Shown piece by piece: positions 41,729 to 51,397 of a stretch of 64,000 nt of DNA. A program made the translations under genes and the position numbers. Position 1 is the stretch's first letter. Every line of letters begins with the position of its first letter. This DNA comes from Lachnospiraceae bacterium. Lineage in GTDB: Bacteria > Bacillota > Clostridia > Lachnospirales > Lachnospiraceae. A model generated the notes under the pieces. The model did no database searches. It saw only the letters and a list, made by a program, of their open reading frames with translations, and was not told the origin of the DNA. The stretch spans positions 1 to 64,000 of the forward strand of contig JAGBEO010000013.1 of the NCBI GenBank assembly GCA_017936885.1. The letters run 5' to 3'.

Positions 41729-44700
41729 ATGTCTAAGAAAACACCAGCAAAGAAAACAAGAAGATTGAAGAGAAGCATAAGACGGAGTCTTGCGGCAGTA
41801 TTGATGATTACGGCGATTGCTGTCGCAGCTGTGCCGGTGCCGGAGAATGCGGCTGCACCGGATGCAGATACAGATGCCAGTGGTGCAGACACCGGATATA
41901 AAGAAGTTGTGAGCAGTACTATTACATATGAACCAGCTACCAACATTATCTACTCGCTGGATATATTTGAAGGCGGATTGTATTGGCAATATAAAATTGA
42001 CAAAGATAGAAATAAGGTAATACAGTATAACATTGAATACCCTTCGCCTTCTTTGACATTGAATGAGAATGCACCCACAAATTATACTTATGTTAAAAAG
42101 CAAACATTTGATGATTTTGTTAATAACACAAAATATGAATTATCTTTAAGTACCTATAATACAGCTGACAAAAGAACAGCAAAAAAATTTTTTGAAACGT
42201 ACTTTTCTAACGATCAGGAGTATATATCATTTAAGGAAAAATTGAAAAATTATGACAGTTTATCCGAGGATATCACAATAGAAAGAGGCGTTGCTAATTT
42301 AAGTGATACTGATCGGCGAAAATATTACTGTAATTTAAATCCGCTTATGGTGGATCATATTCTGGTTCCGATTAGAAATGAAATTACAGATACAGAAGTT
42401 TTAGGGCAGATTGATGATACTCCTGTTGGAACTATCAATACTGCAGAGTTGATTTATATTCCTCAGTATATTGGTGAAGATAGTCTGGATATGACAACGC
42501 ATGATGCAAAAGGATATCTCCTTTCTTCCAGCCAGTTACAGTACGAAAGTACACAGAAAATCAAACATGTTGGAAATTATGCTTTTGCAGGAGCGGGATT
42601 ATTGCAGTCTATTGATCTGCCGAAGACATTAAGCTCAATAGGTACAGGCGCGTTTATGAACTGCTCCTATTTGCAGTCAGTAAATATTCCGTTTCTTACC
42701 GAGGTTTCTGCTGGTGCGTTCAAGAACTGTGCCAGCCTTACAATAGTGAACTGGTGGACAACAGGGGAAGATGGAAGAAGTTCAGGATTGGTGACGATTG
42801 GGGCAGAAGCCTTTTATGGAACCGGTATTCGGGAAAATGAGAGTGGAACAGGCGTGTTGAAATTCCCGATTGGAATAACAGAAATAGGGGATGCCGCTTT
42901 TTACGGATGCGGTGCAACGAATATTGAATTTGATTCCGGACAATCGACAACAACACAGCAGGTGACTATAAATAAGTATGCATTTTATGATAACACTTAC
43001 TTAACGAAGGTATCCTTTAATGATAAAAATGTTAAAGGATTTAGCGATTATTGCTTTGCGGTAGGAGTATCTAAAAATTCGATGACGGAATTTACTTTCC
43101 CGAATTCGTCCTTTACCACAGGAAAAGGAATACTTGCAAACCGGACAGCGTTAACCAAGCTAACCGTTCCTGAAAATGTGGGTAACCTTGCAGGAGATAT
43201 TCTGACAGGGTGTACGAATCTTGGCGTGGCAGAGTTCTTAGGTGTAGACACAACATATGAACCGGATTTGTTTAATGATGTTACAAATGAAGAGTTTTAT
43301 GTTACCGGATATGCTACGATGAATACTGCGGATAAAAAGGATGATGTATCTAATGCAAGTAATCCGAGAAAGTCAACGTGGGATGCTGAGAAAACAGCAG
43401 CAGATCAGTATATTCCATACAAATATACGTTAAACGGAAAAGACTATTATGAAATCTGCAGCGGTGAAGGCTATCTGGAGAGTATTGAAATTAATAAAGA
43501 TGGCAAGGGAACACTGACATCTGTTGATTTAAAGGATGGAGTTGTAATTAAAAATGGTGAATTGGTGATCCCGGATAAAGTGGGAAGTACTGAAGTAACC
43601 AAAATAGCTTCGGATTGCTTTAAAGGGAAAGACAAAATAGCTGGCAGTGTCAGATATCTTACCATTGGAAATTATATTACGGATATTGAAGATTCTGTAT
43701 TTAAGTCATGGTCGGTATTGGAAGAGGTTGATATAGGAAAGTCCATCCAAACTATTGGAAAAGAAGCATTTGCTGATTGTGAAAATCTTACGGATGTGAC
43801 ATTTGCTACGCCTGACAATTATGAGACACTTAAGGCTATCGGAGCAGATGCTTTTGCTACAAATTCTGGTAAATTGACGCTTCACGGTGACTTGGTAGAT
43901 GGATATGCACCTTTTGAATATGCGGTAAATCCTAATAACTATGTAAATGGTAAGGCGCTTACTTCTGGTAATGTCAATAAATATAGAATTCTTTATCAGA
44001 GCCGATGGGATAGTCCTTCGTCTAAACATATGTCGGTTATATATGGGGAATATGACGATGGAAAAGGTTATGTGACTTTAGTGGATTATCCTCTATATAA
44101 AGATTTCTATGGTGGTGTTGATGGAACGAATTTGAGTATGGATCTTCAGGAACATAATGCCGATATGGAGAAGCAGTTTTACAATGCTTTTGGTAATTAT
44201 TTGTATCCAACCGAAGAAGATACCTATCTTGAAAAGAAGGTTAAGTTTGCGAAAGCATATGGAGAGGCCACTAATGATGCTGACATAAATGCTTTGTATA
44301 ACTCGGAACTTTACGGACCGTGGATCAATCCATCTTTCTGTAGCAACTATGAAAAATGGGCTGCTCAAGAATGGGTAGATAAGTATGATTCGGCAGATTC
44401 TATGGGTGTCGGAGTTTTGGACTGGTTGTTTCAGCCTATGACGGTCAAAGCAGCAAATGGACCAAAGCCTTACTTTGAGAAACATCCTTATAATTTCTTG
44501 GAAAATTACTTGAAAGCTGATGGAGATCGCTCCTTAATTACAGTTGAGTATATAGATGGCTGGACATTTGATGAAGAAGCGATGATGAAAGCTGTCGAGG
44601 AAATTGTAATTCCGGCAGGCATTGATTCTATTGATATTAAGAGCTATTATGATGCAAAGAACTCTGGCGCTACGAATATTGCCAGCAATAGCGCTAATTA

Positions 44701-47224
44701 CATACTGTATTTTGGAAAGAGCAGTGACACCAACAGAGAGGGAATCTTTGTATATAATGTGGACGATGAAGAAGCCGGTCTTTTCAGAGGGAAGATTGAC
44801 GATGGTTATTCTGAAAACGATAAGCCGATAGATTATGGTGAACATAAGACAGGAAATGACCGAATCAAGATCGTGGACATGGGCCAGTCTAATGTTGCCT
44901 ATATACCGGATTATGCTTTTGAAGACTGTCAGTTGTTGGAGAGCGTAGCTATTCCTGCAAGCTGTACGGCAACTGGAGCGTTACCGTTCAAAGGATGCGG
45001 AGAACTGGCAATACTTACAAGTAACAGTGAATATGTTCCTGCTAAGAACGGTATCCTTTATCAGAGGAAAGATGATGCCAGCTATGAATTAGTAGAGTGT
45101 ATTTTAGGAAAAGGCATTAATGGTGAAGATGGTACGATCAATGCAGCCAATGATGATCCGTACATCAGCATGGTTAGCAGCATTGGAGAAAGTGCATTTG
45201 AAGATTGCAGCGGAATTACTTATGTAGATTTAACAAGTATTGATAATGGTGCTTCTATTAATAAACTGAAGTTTATTCCAGATTATTGTTTTAAGAATTG
45301 TGATAATTTGAGAAAAGTATATCTGCCGCTGACAACGAACGATATAGGGCAAGAAGCTTTTGCTAATATCAGAGAAGAGTACTATTATGGGCTTAACAGC
45401 GATACACCGAGATTGGAGATTACGATCAAAGGTTCAGAAGTTAACATTTCGGAAACTGCTTTTGATCCGAAGAAGGATACAAGTGTAAATCCGAATGAAA
45501 GTACCATAAATATGGTAACTATATGGACCTATGAGGATACCGCAGCAGAGCGATATGTATTAGAACAGCGAAAACTGGGTTATGATATCAGACTTGGAGA
45601 TGATAATACAAAGTATCTTGCTCAGACGATAAGGGTTAACTTTTGGGATTATGATGGAACAGCTTTGTGTGATCCCGTTTATCTTGGAGAAAATGAAGAC
45701 CGCATCAATGAAGAAGATATTCCGGAAGCAGTTGTGGCAAAGGTTACGGAAGCTAAACATAGACCAGGATATAAGTTTAAAGGTTGGCTGAGTACCGATG
45801 GGCAGGCTCTTGGAAAGAAAATTGAAACAGATGAGATTACCTATATTGCTCAGTATGAGTCGGATGGTACTTTAGTAAACGGAAAGTATGAAATTTGTTT
45901 CGTAGATGGAATAGATGGCAGTTCATTGTATGGAGCAGGGGCTACGAAGGTTGGTTCGAGATGGGTATATTATATTGAACCGTTGCCGTCTGATTCTAAG
46001 GAAACGTTAAATTTTGATTATTTATTCAAAACTTCAGACGGAGAGATTGAAGCTCCTACAGAAAAAACACATGACGGCTATGAATTCGTACAGTGGAATG
46101 CAAATGCAAATGCCTGGACAACGGCAACTGAAATTAACTCCAGTATGACGATTATTTCATTGTATAAGCAAACTATAACGAATACCAGTGGTAACACCAC
46201 AAATACCAGTGGTAATACCACAAATTCTTCTAATGGAACAACGAATAATACAAGCAAGAACAGCAGTAGTTCCAAAAACAGCAGTTCGACCTCCAGCAGT
46301 AATACCAGCAGTTCCAGTAACAGCTCCAGTACCTCCGGTTCTGGTTCCACGGCGGGAGTTTACACAGTATTAGTAGAGAATGGAAGCGGAAGCGGAAGCT
46401 ATACAGCAGGAAGTACCGTTATTATTGCCGCTAATACTCCGGCTGAGGGTATGGTATTCAGCAAATGGACGACAGAATCTAATGGTGTAAATTTAGCGAG
46501 TGTGAGCTTACCGGCGACAACCTTTGTCATGCCGGCGAATAACGTAACAGTTACAGCCAATTATGTAGCAGGCAGCGCCAATACTCCGGCTGCTACCGGC
46601 ACAAACGGAACAGGCAACGGCGGCTCCACCACCGGAAACAACGGCAACACAACAGTGGATATCACCAAGCCCGGTATCTCTAACAAAGACTTGGCAACTG
46701 CAAATGTGAGCGGTTCCACAGATAACTTTATTGTAAAGATTTCCGAGACTGACGAGGCGACACAGGCAGTTGCCGCAGCGCTCACCAATAAGTACGGCAG
46801 TCTGGATAACATTCTTTACTATGCGATGGATATCACTTTGTGGGATTCCACCGGAACATATCAGCTCACGGGCAGTCAGGTTGAGGGACTTTCTGTAGAT
46901 ATTACGATACCGATTCCGGATGCATTAGTGGCTTACGGCGGTAATAATATGGCGGGAGCGGTTGTAAACGGCAATCAGTTAGAGAACTTGAACGAGAACT
47001 TTACAACGATTAACGGTGTTCCGTGTATCCGTTTCACAGCGACTCATTTCTCACCGTATACGATCTACGTAGATACGGGTAACCTGACAGAGGGTATGTT
47101 GGACGTAACACCGAAGACCGGTGATCCGATTCATCCGAAGTGGTTCTTATCGCTTGGTCTTGCCTGCTTATCCATCGTCTTATTCATGAAGAAAGACAAG
47201 AAAGTAAAGGCGAAAACAAAATAA
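41729..47224 (+). CDS. Giant BspA-like LRR cell-wall surface protein
   Basis: This 1831-residue protein has a signal peptide (basic RRLKRSIRRSLAAVLMITAIA). BspA-type LRR_5 repeats lie at about 270-450, 630-720 and 1060-1260, e.g. LQSIDLPKTLSSIGTGAFMN and LEEVDIGKSIQTIGKEAFA. Two Listeria-Bacteroides (Flg_new)-type repeats follow near 1290 and 1390, then a Ser/Thr/Asn linker, a repeat ending VMPANNVTVTANY, and a module ending RFTATHFSPYTIYVDTG. The C-terminus is a sorting signal: PKTGDPIHPKWF (from 1795), a hydrophobic helix and a Lys-rich tail. It is probably anchored by the nearby class B sortase and binds host or glycan ligands. AAGGAG precedes the ATG. Confidence 0.9.
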   Translation: MSKKTPAKKTRRLKRSIRRSLAAVLMITAIAVAAVPVPENAAAPDADTDASGADTGYKEVVSSTITYEPATNIIYSLDIFEGGLYWQYKIDKDRNKVIQYNIEYPSPSLTLNENAPTNYTYVKKQTFDDFVNNTKYELSLSTYNTADKRTAKKFFETYFSNDQEYISFKEKLKNYDSLSEDITIERGVANLSDTDRRKYYCNLNPLMVDHILVPIRNEITDTEVLGQIDDTPVGTINTAELIYIPQYIGEDSLDMTTHDAKGYLLSSSQLQYESTQKIKHVGNYAFAGAGLLQSIDLPKTLSSIGTGAFMNCSYLQSVNIPFLTEVSAGAFKNCASLTIVNWWTTGEDGRSSGLVTIGAEAFYGTGIRENESGTGVLKFPIGITEIGDAAFYGCGATNIEFDSGQSTTTQQVTINKYAFYDNTYLTKVSFNDKNVKGFSDYCFAVGVSKNSMTEFTFPNSSFTTGKGILANRTALTKLTVPENVGNLAGDILTGCTNLGVAEFLGVDTTYEPDLFNDVTNEEFYVTGYATMNTADKKDDVSNASNPRKSTWDAEKTAADQYIPYKYTLNGKDYYEICSGEGYLESIEINKDGKGTLTSVDLKDGVVIKNGELVIPDKVGSTEVTKIASDCFKGKDKIAGSVRYLTIGNYITDIEDSVFKSWSVLEEVDIGKSIQTIGKEAFADCENLTDVTFATPDNYETLKAIGADAFATNSGKLTLHGDLVDGYAPFEYAVNPNNYVNGKALTSGNVNKYRILYQSRWDSPSSKHMSVIYGEYDDGKGYVTLVDYPLYKDFYGGVDGTNLSMDLQEHNADMEKQFYNAFGNYLYPTEEDTYLEKKVKFAKAYGEATNDADINALYNSELYGPWINPSFCSNYEKWAAQEWVDKYDSADSMGVGVLDWLFQPMTVKAANGPKPYFEKHPYNFLENYLKADGDRSLITVEYIDGWTFDEEAMMKAVEEIVIPAGIDSIDIKSYYDAKNSGATNIASNSANYILYFGKSSDTNREGIFVYNVDDEEAGLFRGKIDDGYSENDKPIDYGEHKTGNDRIKIVDMGQSNVAYIPDYAFEDCQLLESVAIPASCTATGALPFKGCGELAILTSNSEYVPAKNGILYQRKDDASYELVECILGKGINGEDGTINAANDDPYISMVSSIGESAFEDCSGITYVDLTSIDNGASINKLKFIPDYCFKNCDNLRKVYLPLTTNDIGQEAFANIREEYYYGLNSDTPRLEITIKGSEVNISETAFDPKKDTSVNPNESTINMVTIWTYEDTAAERYVLEQRKLGYDIRLGDDNTKYLAQTIRVNFWDYDGTALCDPVYLGENEDRINEEDIPEAVVAKVTEAKHRPGYKFKGWLSTDGQALGKKIETDEITYIAQYESDGTLVNGKYEICFVDGIDGSSLYGAGATKVGSRWVYYIEPLPSDSKETLNFDYLFKTSDGEIEAPTEKTHDGYEFVQWNANANAWTTATEINSSMTIISLYKQTITNTSGNTTNTSGNTTNSSNGTTNNTSKNSSSSKNSSSTSSSNTSSSSNSSSTSGSGSTAGVYTVLVENGSGSGSYTAGSTVIIAANTPAEGMVFSKWTTESNGVNLASVSLPATTFVMPANNVTVTANYVAGSANTPAATGTNGTGNGGSTTGNNGNTTVDITKPGISNKDLATANVSGSTDNFIVKISETDEATQAVAAALTNKYGSLDNILYYAMDITLWDSTGTYQLTGSQVEGLSVDITIPIPDALVAYGGNNMAGAVVNGNQLENLNENFTTINGVPCIRFTATHFSPYTIYVDTGNLTEGMLDVTPKTGDPIHPKWFLSLGLACLSIVLFMKKDKKVKAKTK

Positions 47225-47229
47225 TGATG

Positions 47230-47274
47230 TAACGGTTCGGTTTACGATACTAAAGATCGGACATCGAACCGTTA
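47230..47274 (+). terminator. Hairpin between the two surface protein genes
   Basis: TAACGGTTCG pairs with CGAACCGTTA over 10 bp around a 25-base loop. No T-run follows, so it may attenuate or stabilise the transcript rather than end it. The second gene follows by 24 bases and has no clear promoter. Confidence 0.4.
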
Positions 47275-47298
47275 TACGATAACTCCAGGGAGAATCCT

Positions 47299-50154
47299 AT
47301 GGGAAGAAACGTAAGAAATCTGATTGGCGCACTGCTCTTGGTATCAGCCATTGTAGTGACACAGATTCCGGTATCAGATGTGGAAGCGGTAGAAACCTCT
47401 TCTGCATCTGATTTTAAAATGAGCGGAACTACATTAGTGAAATATAACGGCACGGCTGAGGACGTGTCTATTTCTAATTATGTAGAAAAGATAGAGGCGG
47501 ATGCTTTCGCAGGTAATGATTCTGTGAAGCATGTTACGATAGGTGATGCGGTGGAAGTGATCGGTGCCGGTGCCTTTTCCGAGTGCTCTAATCTTGAGAG
47601 TGTAACCATTCCCGATTCCGTGGAGCGCATAGATAATGCTGCCTTCAGCGGCTGTCCGCGATTGTCGAAGGTGACCATCGGAACGGGGCTTTCGGAGCTT
47701 GGAAACGGTGCTTTTGCAGGATGCTATAGTCTGGCTAAGATAGATATAGACAGCAGTAATCCTAAGTTTAACTGTGATGACGGTGCAGTCTATAATAAAG
47801 GATCGAATGGCAGAAGCATTTTATATCAGGTACTGGCAGGCAGAAAGGATGATACCTACACGATGCCTTCCACGGTTAAGCAGATCAAGCCTTATGCCTT
47901 TTGGGGAGACTATAATCTGGAGAATGTTTCGGTCAGCAGCAATGTCAAAGAAATCCCCGGCTATGCATTTTCCAATTGTAAGAATCTGAAAGAAGTTAAC
48001 ATTCCTTATTCAGTCAATTCTATTGATATGAAGGCTTTCGAGGATTGCGTGAGACTGCGTGAGATTATGATTCCGCCGTCTGTTAATTCTATACATGCTA
48101 CGGCATTTGACGGCTGTACGAAGTTAAAGATTGATGCAGAAGCAGGTTCTACGGCGAAGACGTATGCAGAAAGCCTGATTTTGGAGGATTTCGAGGTGTC
48201 TGAGCATGAAGATGCACCGATTCCTTCTGATGGTGATAAGAGCAGTGTATCCGGTAATGACAGTGATGGACAGGAGCAGATAGCTGCACCTGTAGACTAT
48301 TACCATGAAGTATCTCATATGAATGCCATGGAGGAAGAAGAGAACTCTTCTGTGAAAGGCAAGACAAGGATCATCGGACAGGAAGCTTATGTGATCGTAG
48401 ATAATGCGGAGGCTACCGTCAATGTGGGCGGTACAGGAGCTACATTAGGCGGAAGTTCCGAGGTGGAAATAGAACAGAATAAAGATACTGTACCGGGACT
48501 GGCAGGGTCAGAAGATGCCAAAGGCGGTTCGTTCCCGAAATATTCGGTGATAAATAATACAGTGATTGCCGCACAGGCATATTACAGAGATGAAATGACC
48601 GGCTATACGATACCGGAAGAGGTTGGGAGAATAGGCGAATTTGCTTTTGCCAGATCCCATCTGCAGTCTGTTAGAATTCCCGATGGCGTAGAAGAAATCG
48701 GATATGCGGCTTTTTACCATTGTGACAGTTTGACTGATGTAGTCATTCCTCAGAGTGTGCAGAATATTGAGGTGGCCGCCTTTGCGAAAACCCCGTGGCT
48801 TACTGAATGGGAGCAGAACGGTAACGGTGATTTCCTGATTGTGGGAGACGGTATTTTATTGGATTATCGTGGGGAAGGCAGTGTTGTTGACATCCCTGAC
48901 AGGGTAAAGCAGATCGGTGCGGAAGCTTTTAAAGAGTGTGACAGCATAACAAGGGTACAGATTCCTGATAGTGTGGAAATTATCGGAGAGGCTGCCTTTG
49001 CGGGCTGTAAGAACCTGACTTCGGTAGAGGGCGGAGATTATGTCAGAGAGATCAGAGACAGAGCCTTTGCGGGCTGCCCTATCACTACGGTCAGAATTCC
49101 GGCTTCTGTGGAGAAGATTGGTCTTCGGGCCTTTGACAGCACGGATTCCGGTAAAGCAGCGGATAGCAGTGTGATTGTTTTGGAAGGAGATACGCTTCCG
49201 AAGCTTTCCTATGAGACAGGTGCAACGAAGTTATATCGTGATGCGTATCGCGATTTGGCATTCAAAGGGAATACTGTAGCGGTGGTACCGGAGAATGTTG
49301 CAGATCTGTCAGATACGGTACTGGCTGCTGATCAGGCAGGTTTTAACGGTGTCATCTGTAAAATAACCAAGGAAGCTGCAGACGGCGAGGATGGAATCTT
49401 GCAGATTGTCGGACGGCAGGGGGTAGGCGCAAGCCCTGCGGCAGGTGATGCTTATCAGATCGATGGTAAGACGTATCTGTTGGAAGAAGGGGAAGAGAAG
49501 CTTGCCAATGCTGATTGGCGGAAGCAATCGGATGAAACCGATATTGCTGTGGAGGTGAACAGTTATTCGATTCCGCAGGATGGTATTCTCAGTGCTGTTA
49601 TGGAAGACAATGACGGAGCTTATTTAATTCATATCGAAGACAGTGAGGATGCCAAAGCAGAAATCGGCGATGTATATAAGAAGATATACGGTAATAAATT
49701 ACCACATAATTTATGTGCTTATGAAATTACCATGACGGAACAGAATACGGGAATTCCCATTACAGGTTTGGGAAAACGGAGTGTGGAAGTGACGATACCG
49801 ATGCCAAACGGTATCAGGGAAGATAATCTCCATGTAGTATGTCTGGATGCAGACGGACAGTTGGAAGAAGTGGAGAGCAGTATCGTATCTGTGGACGGAA
49901 TGGATGCGCTTAGATTTACGGCGAAGCATTTTTCATCATACGGTATTTATAATTTTGGTTCTGGCAGTAATATGGTGGTAGCAGATGTTGAGGAAGGGCA
50001 GGCAGTATTTGCTTCTCTTGGTAATAAGGATAATTCTCCCGATACCGGTGATCATAGTATTCATCCGAAGTGGTTTTTCGGAGCGGGTCTTTTCTTTGCT
50101 TCGATGGCGGTGTTTTTCTATCGCGGCGGCAGACGTAAGAGAAGAAGTGCCTGA
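47299..50154 (+). CDS. BspA-like LRR cell-wall surface protein
   Basis: The 951-residue protein has a signal peptide (LIGALLLVSAIVVTQIPVS), LRR_5 repeats at about 50-290 (LESVTIPDSVERIDNAAFSG, LKEVNIPYSVNSIDMKAFED) and again at 410-620, an Asp/Glu/Ser-rich linker between them (about 300-400), and the same C-terminal module as the preceding protein (VEVTIPMPNG, RFTAKHFSSYGIYNFG). It ends with PDTGDHSIHPKWF (from residue 914), a hydrophobic helix and RGGRRKRRSA. The sorting motif and IHPKWF block match the first protein, so both should be sorted by the same enzyme. Probably co-transcribed with it. Confidence 0.9.
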   Translation: MGRNVRNLIGALLLVSAIVVTQIPVSDVEAVETSSASDFKMSGTTLVKYNGTAEDVSISNYVEKIEADAFAGNDSVKHVTIGDAVEVIGAGAFSECSNLESVTIPDSVERIDNAAFSGCPRLSKVTIGTGLSELGNGAFAGCYSLAKIDIDSSNPKFNCDDGAVYNKGSNGRSILYQVLAGRKDDTYTMPSTVKQIKPYAFWGDYNLENVSVSSNVKEIPGYAFSNCKNLKEVNIPYSVNSIDMKAFEDCVRLREIMIPPSVNSIHATAFDGCTKLKIDAEAGSTAKTYAESLILEDFEVSEHEDAPIPSDGDKSSVSGNDSDGQEQIAAPVDYYHEVSHMNAMEEEENSSVKGKTRIIGQEAYVIVDNAEATVNVGGTGATLGGSSEVEIEQNKDTVPGLAGSEDAKGGSFPKYSVINNTVIAAQAYYRDEMTGYTIPEEVGRIGEFAFARSHLQSVRIPDGVEEIGYAAFYHCDSLTDVVIPQSVQNIEVAAFAKTPWLTEWEQNGNGDFLIVGDGILLDYRGEGSVVDIPDRVKQIGAEAFKECDSITRVQIPDSVEIIGEAAFAGCKNLTSVEGGDYVREIRDRAFAGCPITTVRIPASVEKIGLRAFDSTDSGKAADSSVIVLEGDTLPKLSYETGATKLYRDAYRDLAFKGNTVAVVPENVADLSDTVLAADQAGFNGVICKITKEAADGEDGILQIVGRQGVGASPAAGDAYQIDGKTYLLEEGEEKLANADWRKQSDETDIAVEVNSYSIPQDGILSAVMEDNDGAYLIHIEDSEDAKAEIGDVYKKIYGNKLPHNLCAYEITMTEQNTGIPITGLGKRSVEVTIPMPNGIREDNLHVVCLDADGQLEEVESSIVSVDGMDALRFTAKHFSSYGIYNFGSGSNMVVADVEEGQAVFASLGNKDNSPDTGDHSIHPKWFFGAGLFFASMAVFFYRGGRRKRRSA

Positions 50155-50261
50155 AATAAATCAATGATATTTCTTGTCAACAAAAAATGTTATATTGAAA
50201 CATGAAGGATGTACCGAATCGGATTATAGAATGTTATGATGTGTAAGATATAGAACATAAG

Positions 50262-50301
50262 AAAACTCTCGGCATAGAATATATCTAAAGCCGGGAGTTT
50301 T
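50262..50301 (+). terminator. Terminator of the surface protein operon
   Basis: AAAACTCTCGGC pairs with GCCGGGAGTTTT (12 bp, one U-G pair) around a 16-base loop. It ends the surface protein genes before the subtilase gene. Confidence 0.75.
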
Positions 50302-50356
50302 ATAGTATAGGGCTTACGTTGGGAAGCGTGTTAGTCTTATATTGGGAGAAAATACT

Positions 50357-51277
50357 GTGAATCGTGTAAGAAAGCAGATTGGGTGCAGCGACTTAATACA
50401 GAACGAAATCATGACGGGGGAAATCACGGTTGCGGTATTGGACACGGGCATAGGGAATCATCCGGATTTTGAAAACAGAATTATTGGTTTTGCAGATTTC
50501 GTGAACGGAAGACAGGGCATCTATGATGACAGCGGACATGGGACTCACGTGGCAGGCTGCATCGGCGGATGTGGGCGTGCTTCCAACGGCTTGTATAAAG
50601 GGATTGCACCGATGTGCAGGCTGTGTGTAGGCAAGGTTTTGGATTACAAAGGCGAAGGCAGTATAGAGAGTATGTATCGGGCACTGTTGTGGGTTCTGCA
50701 AAACCGTCTCCGGTATCAGATCCGGGTATTAAATATTTCAGTCGGAATCGGACAGGACGGGGCACAGGAACGTATGGAGGAATTGATTGATTTATTAGAT
50801 TCCGTATGGGAGCAGGGGATTGTGGTAGTATGCGCCGCAGGCAATAACGGGCCGGAGGAAGGAACCATATCACCCTTAGGAAGCAGCCGCAGAGTCATTA
50901 CGGTGGGATGCCATGAAGGCGGATATTTTGGTGCGCGCACGGATCTGTGTGAAAACTATTCCGGCAGGGGAAGCCAGGATATGTTATATAGAAAGCCTGA
51001 CGTGGTTGCACCGGGGACAGATGTAGTATCCTGCAATGTCAAATGCCGGAGAGGAAACAGGGGAGAGTATCGTAACGCATATGCCAGAAAGAGCGGCACT
51101 TCTATGGCAACACCGATTGTATCCGGGGCGGCGGCTCTTTATCTGCAGAAATATCCTTATATGAACAATGATCAGGTTAAGAGAAACATGATATATAGTG
51201 CCAGGGATATGGGTGATTCGTGGAACAAGCAGGGATGGGGTATGATTGATATAGAAAAAATGTGCGGTTCATGTTGA
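50357..51277 (+). CDS. Subtilisin-like serine protease (S8)
   Basis: The 306-residue protease has the catalytic triad: Asp in ITVAVLDTGIGNHPDF, His in DDSGHGTHVAGCIGG and Ser in RKSGTSMATPIVSGAAALYL; the oxyanion Asn is in VCAAGNNGPEE. It has no signal peptide or propeptide, so it is probably an intracellular or spore-related subtilase, or leaves the cell by another route. GTG at 50357 is chosen because GGGAGA lies 7 bases before it; an upstream TTG has none. It follows the surface protein genes after a terminator. Confidence 0.88.
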   Translation: MNRVRKQIGCSDLIQNEIMTGEITVAVLDTGIGNHPDFENRIIGFADFVNGRQGIYDDSGHGTHVAGCIGGCGRASNGLYKGIAPMCRLCVGKVLDYKGEGSIESMYRALLWVLQNRLRYQIRVLNISVGIGQDGAQERMEELIDLLDSVWEQGIVVVCAAGNNGPEEGTISPLGSSRRVITVGCHEGGYFGARTDLCENYSGRGSQDMLYRKPDVVAPGTDVVSCNVKCRRGNRGEYRNAYARKSGTSMATPIVSGAAALYLQKYPYMNNDQVKRNMIYSARDMGDSWNKQGWGMIDIEKMCGSC

Positions 51278-51302
51278 CATAACCGGGATGATTGTATACA
51301 AT
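51274..51302 (+). promoter_or_regulatory. Sigma-A promoter of the synthase-like gene
   Basis: TTGACA (51274-51279) and TACAAT (51297-51302) are spaced 17 bases. The -35 overlaps the stop codon of the upstream protease gene. Confidence 0.7.
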
Positions 51303-51397
51303 TATACGAGGCGAACAAATATGTTTCAGCAGAAGGATTCGCTGTGAGGAGTATTAAGGCAGGAAGCCTTATTATGAAAAGGAAAGGGTGTGTGTTA

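Noticed and set aside
46078-46350. Leu/Glu-rich minus-strand frame opposite the Ser/Asn linker of the large surface protein
   Set aside because: It is the complement of low-complexity Ser/Thr/Asn codons and has no independent support.
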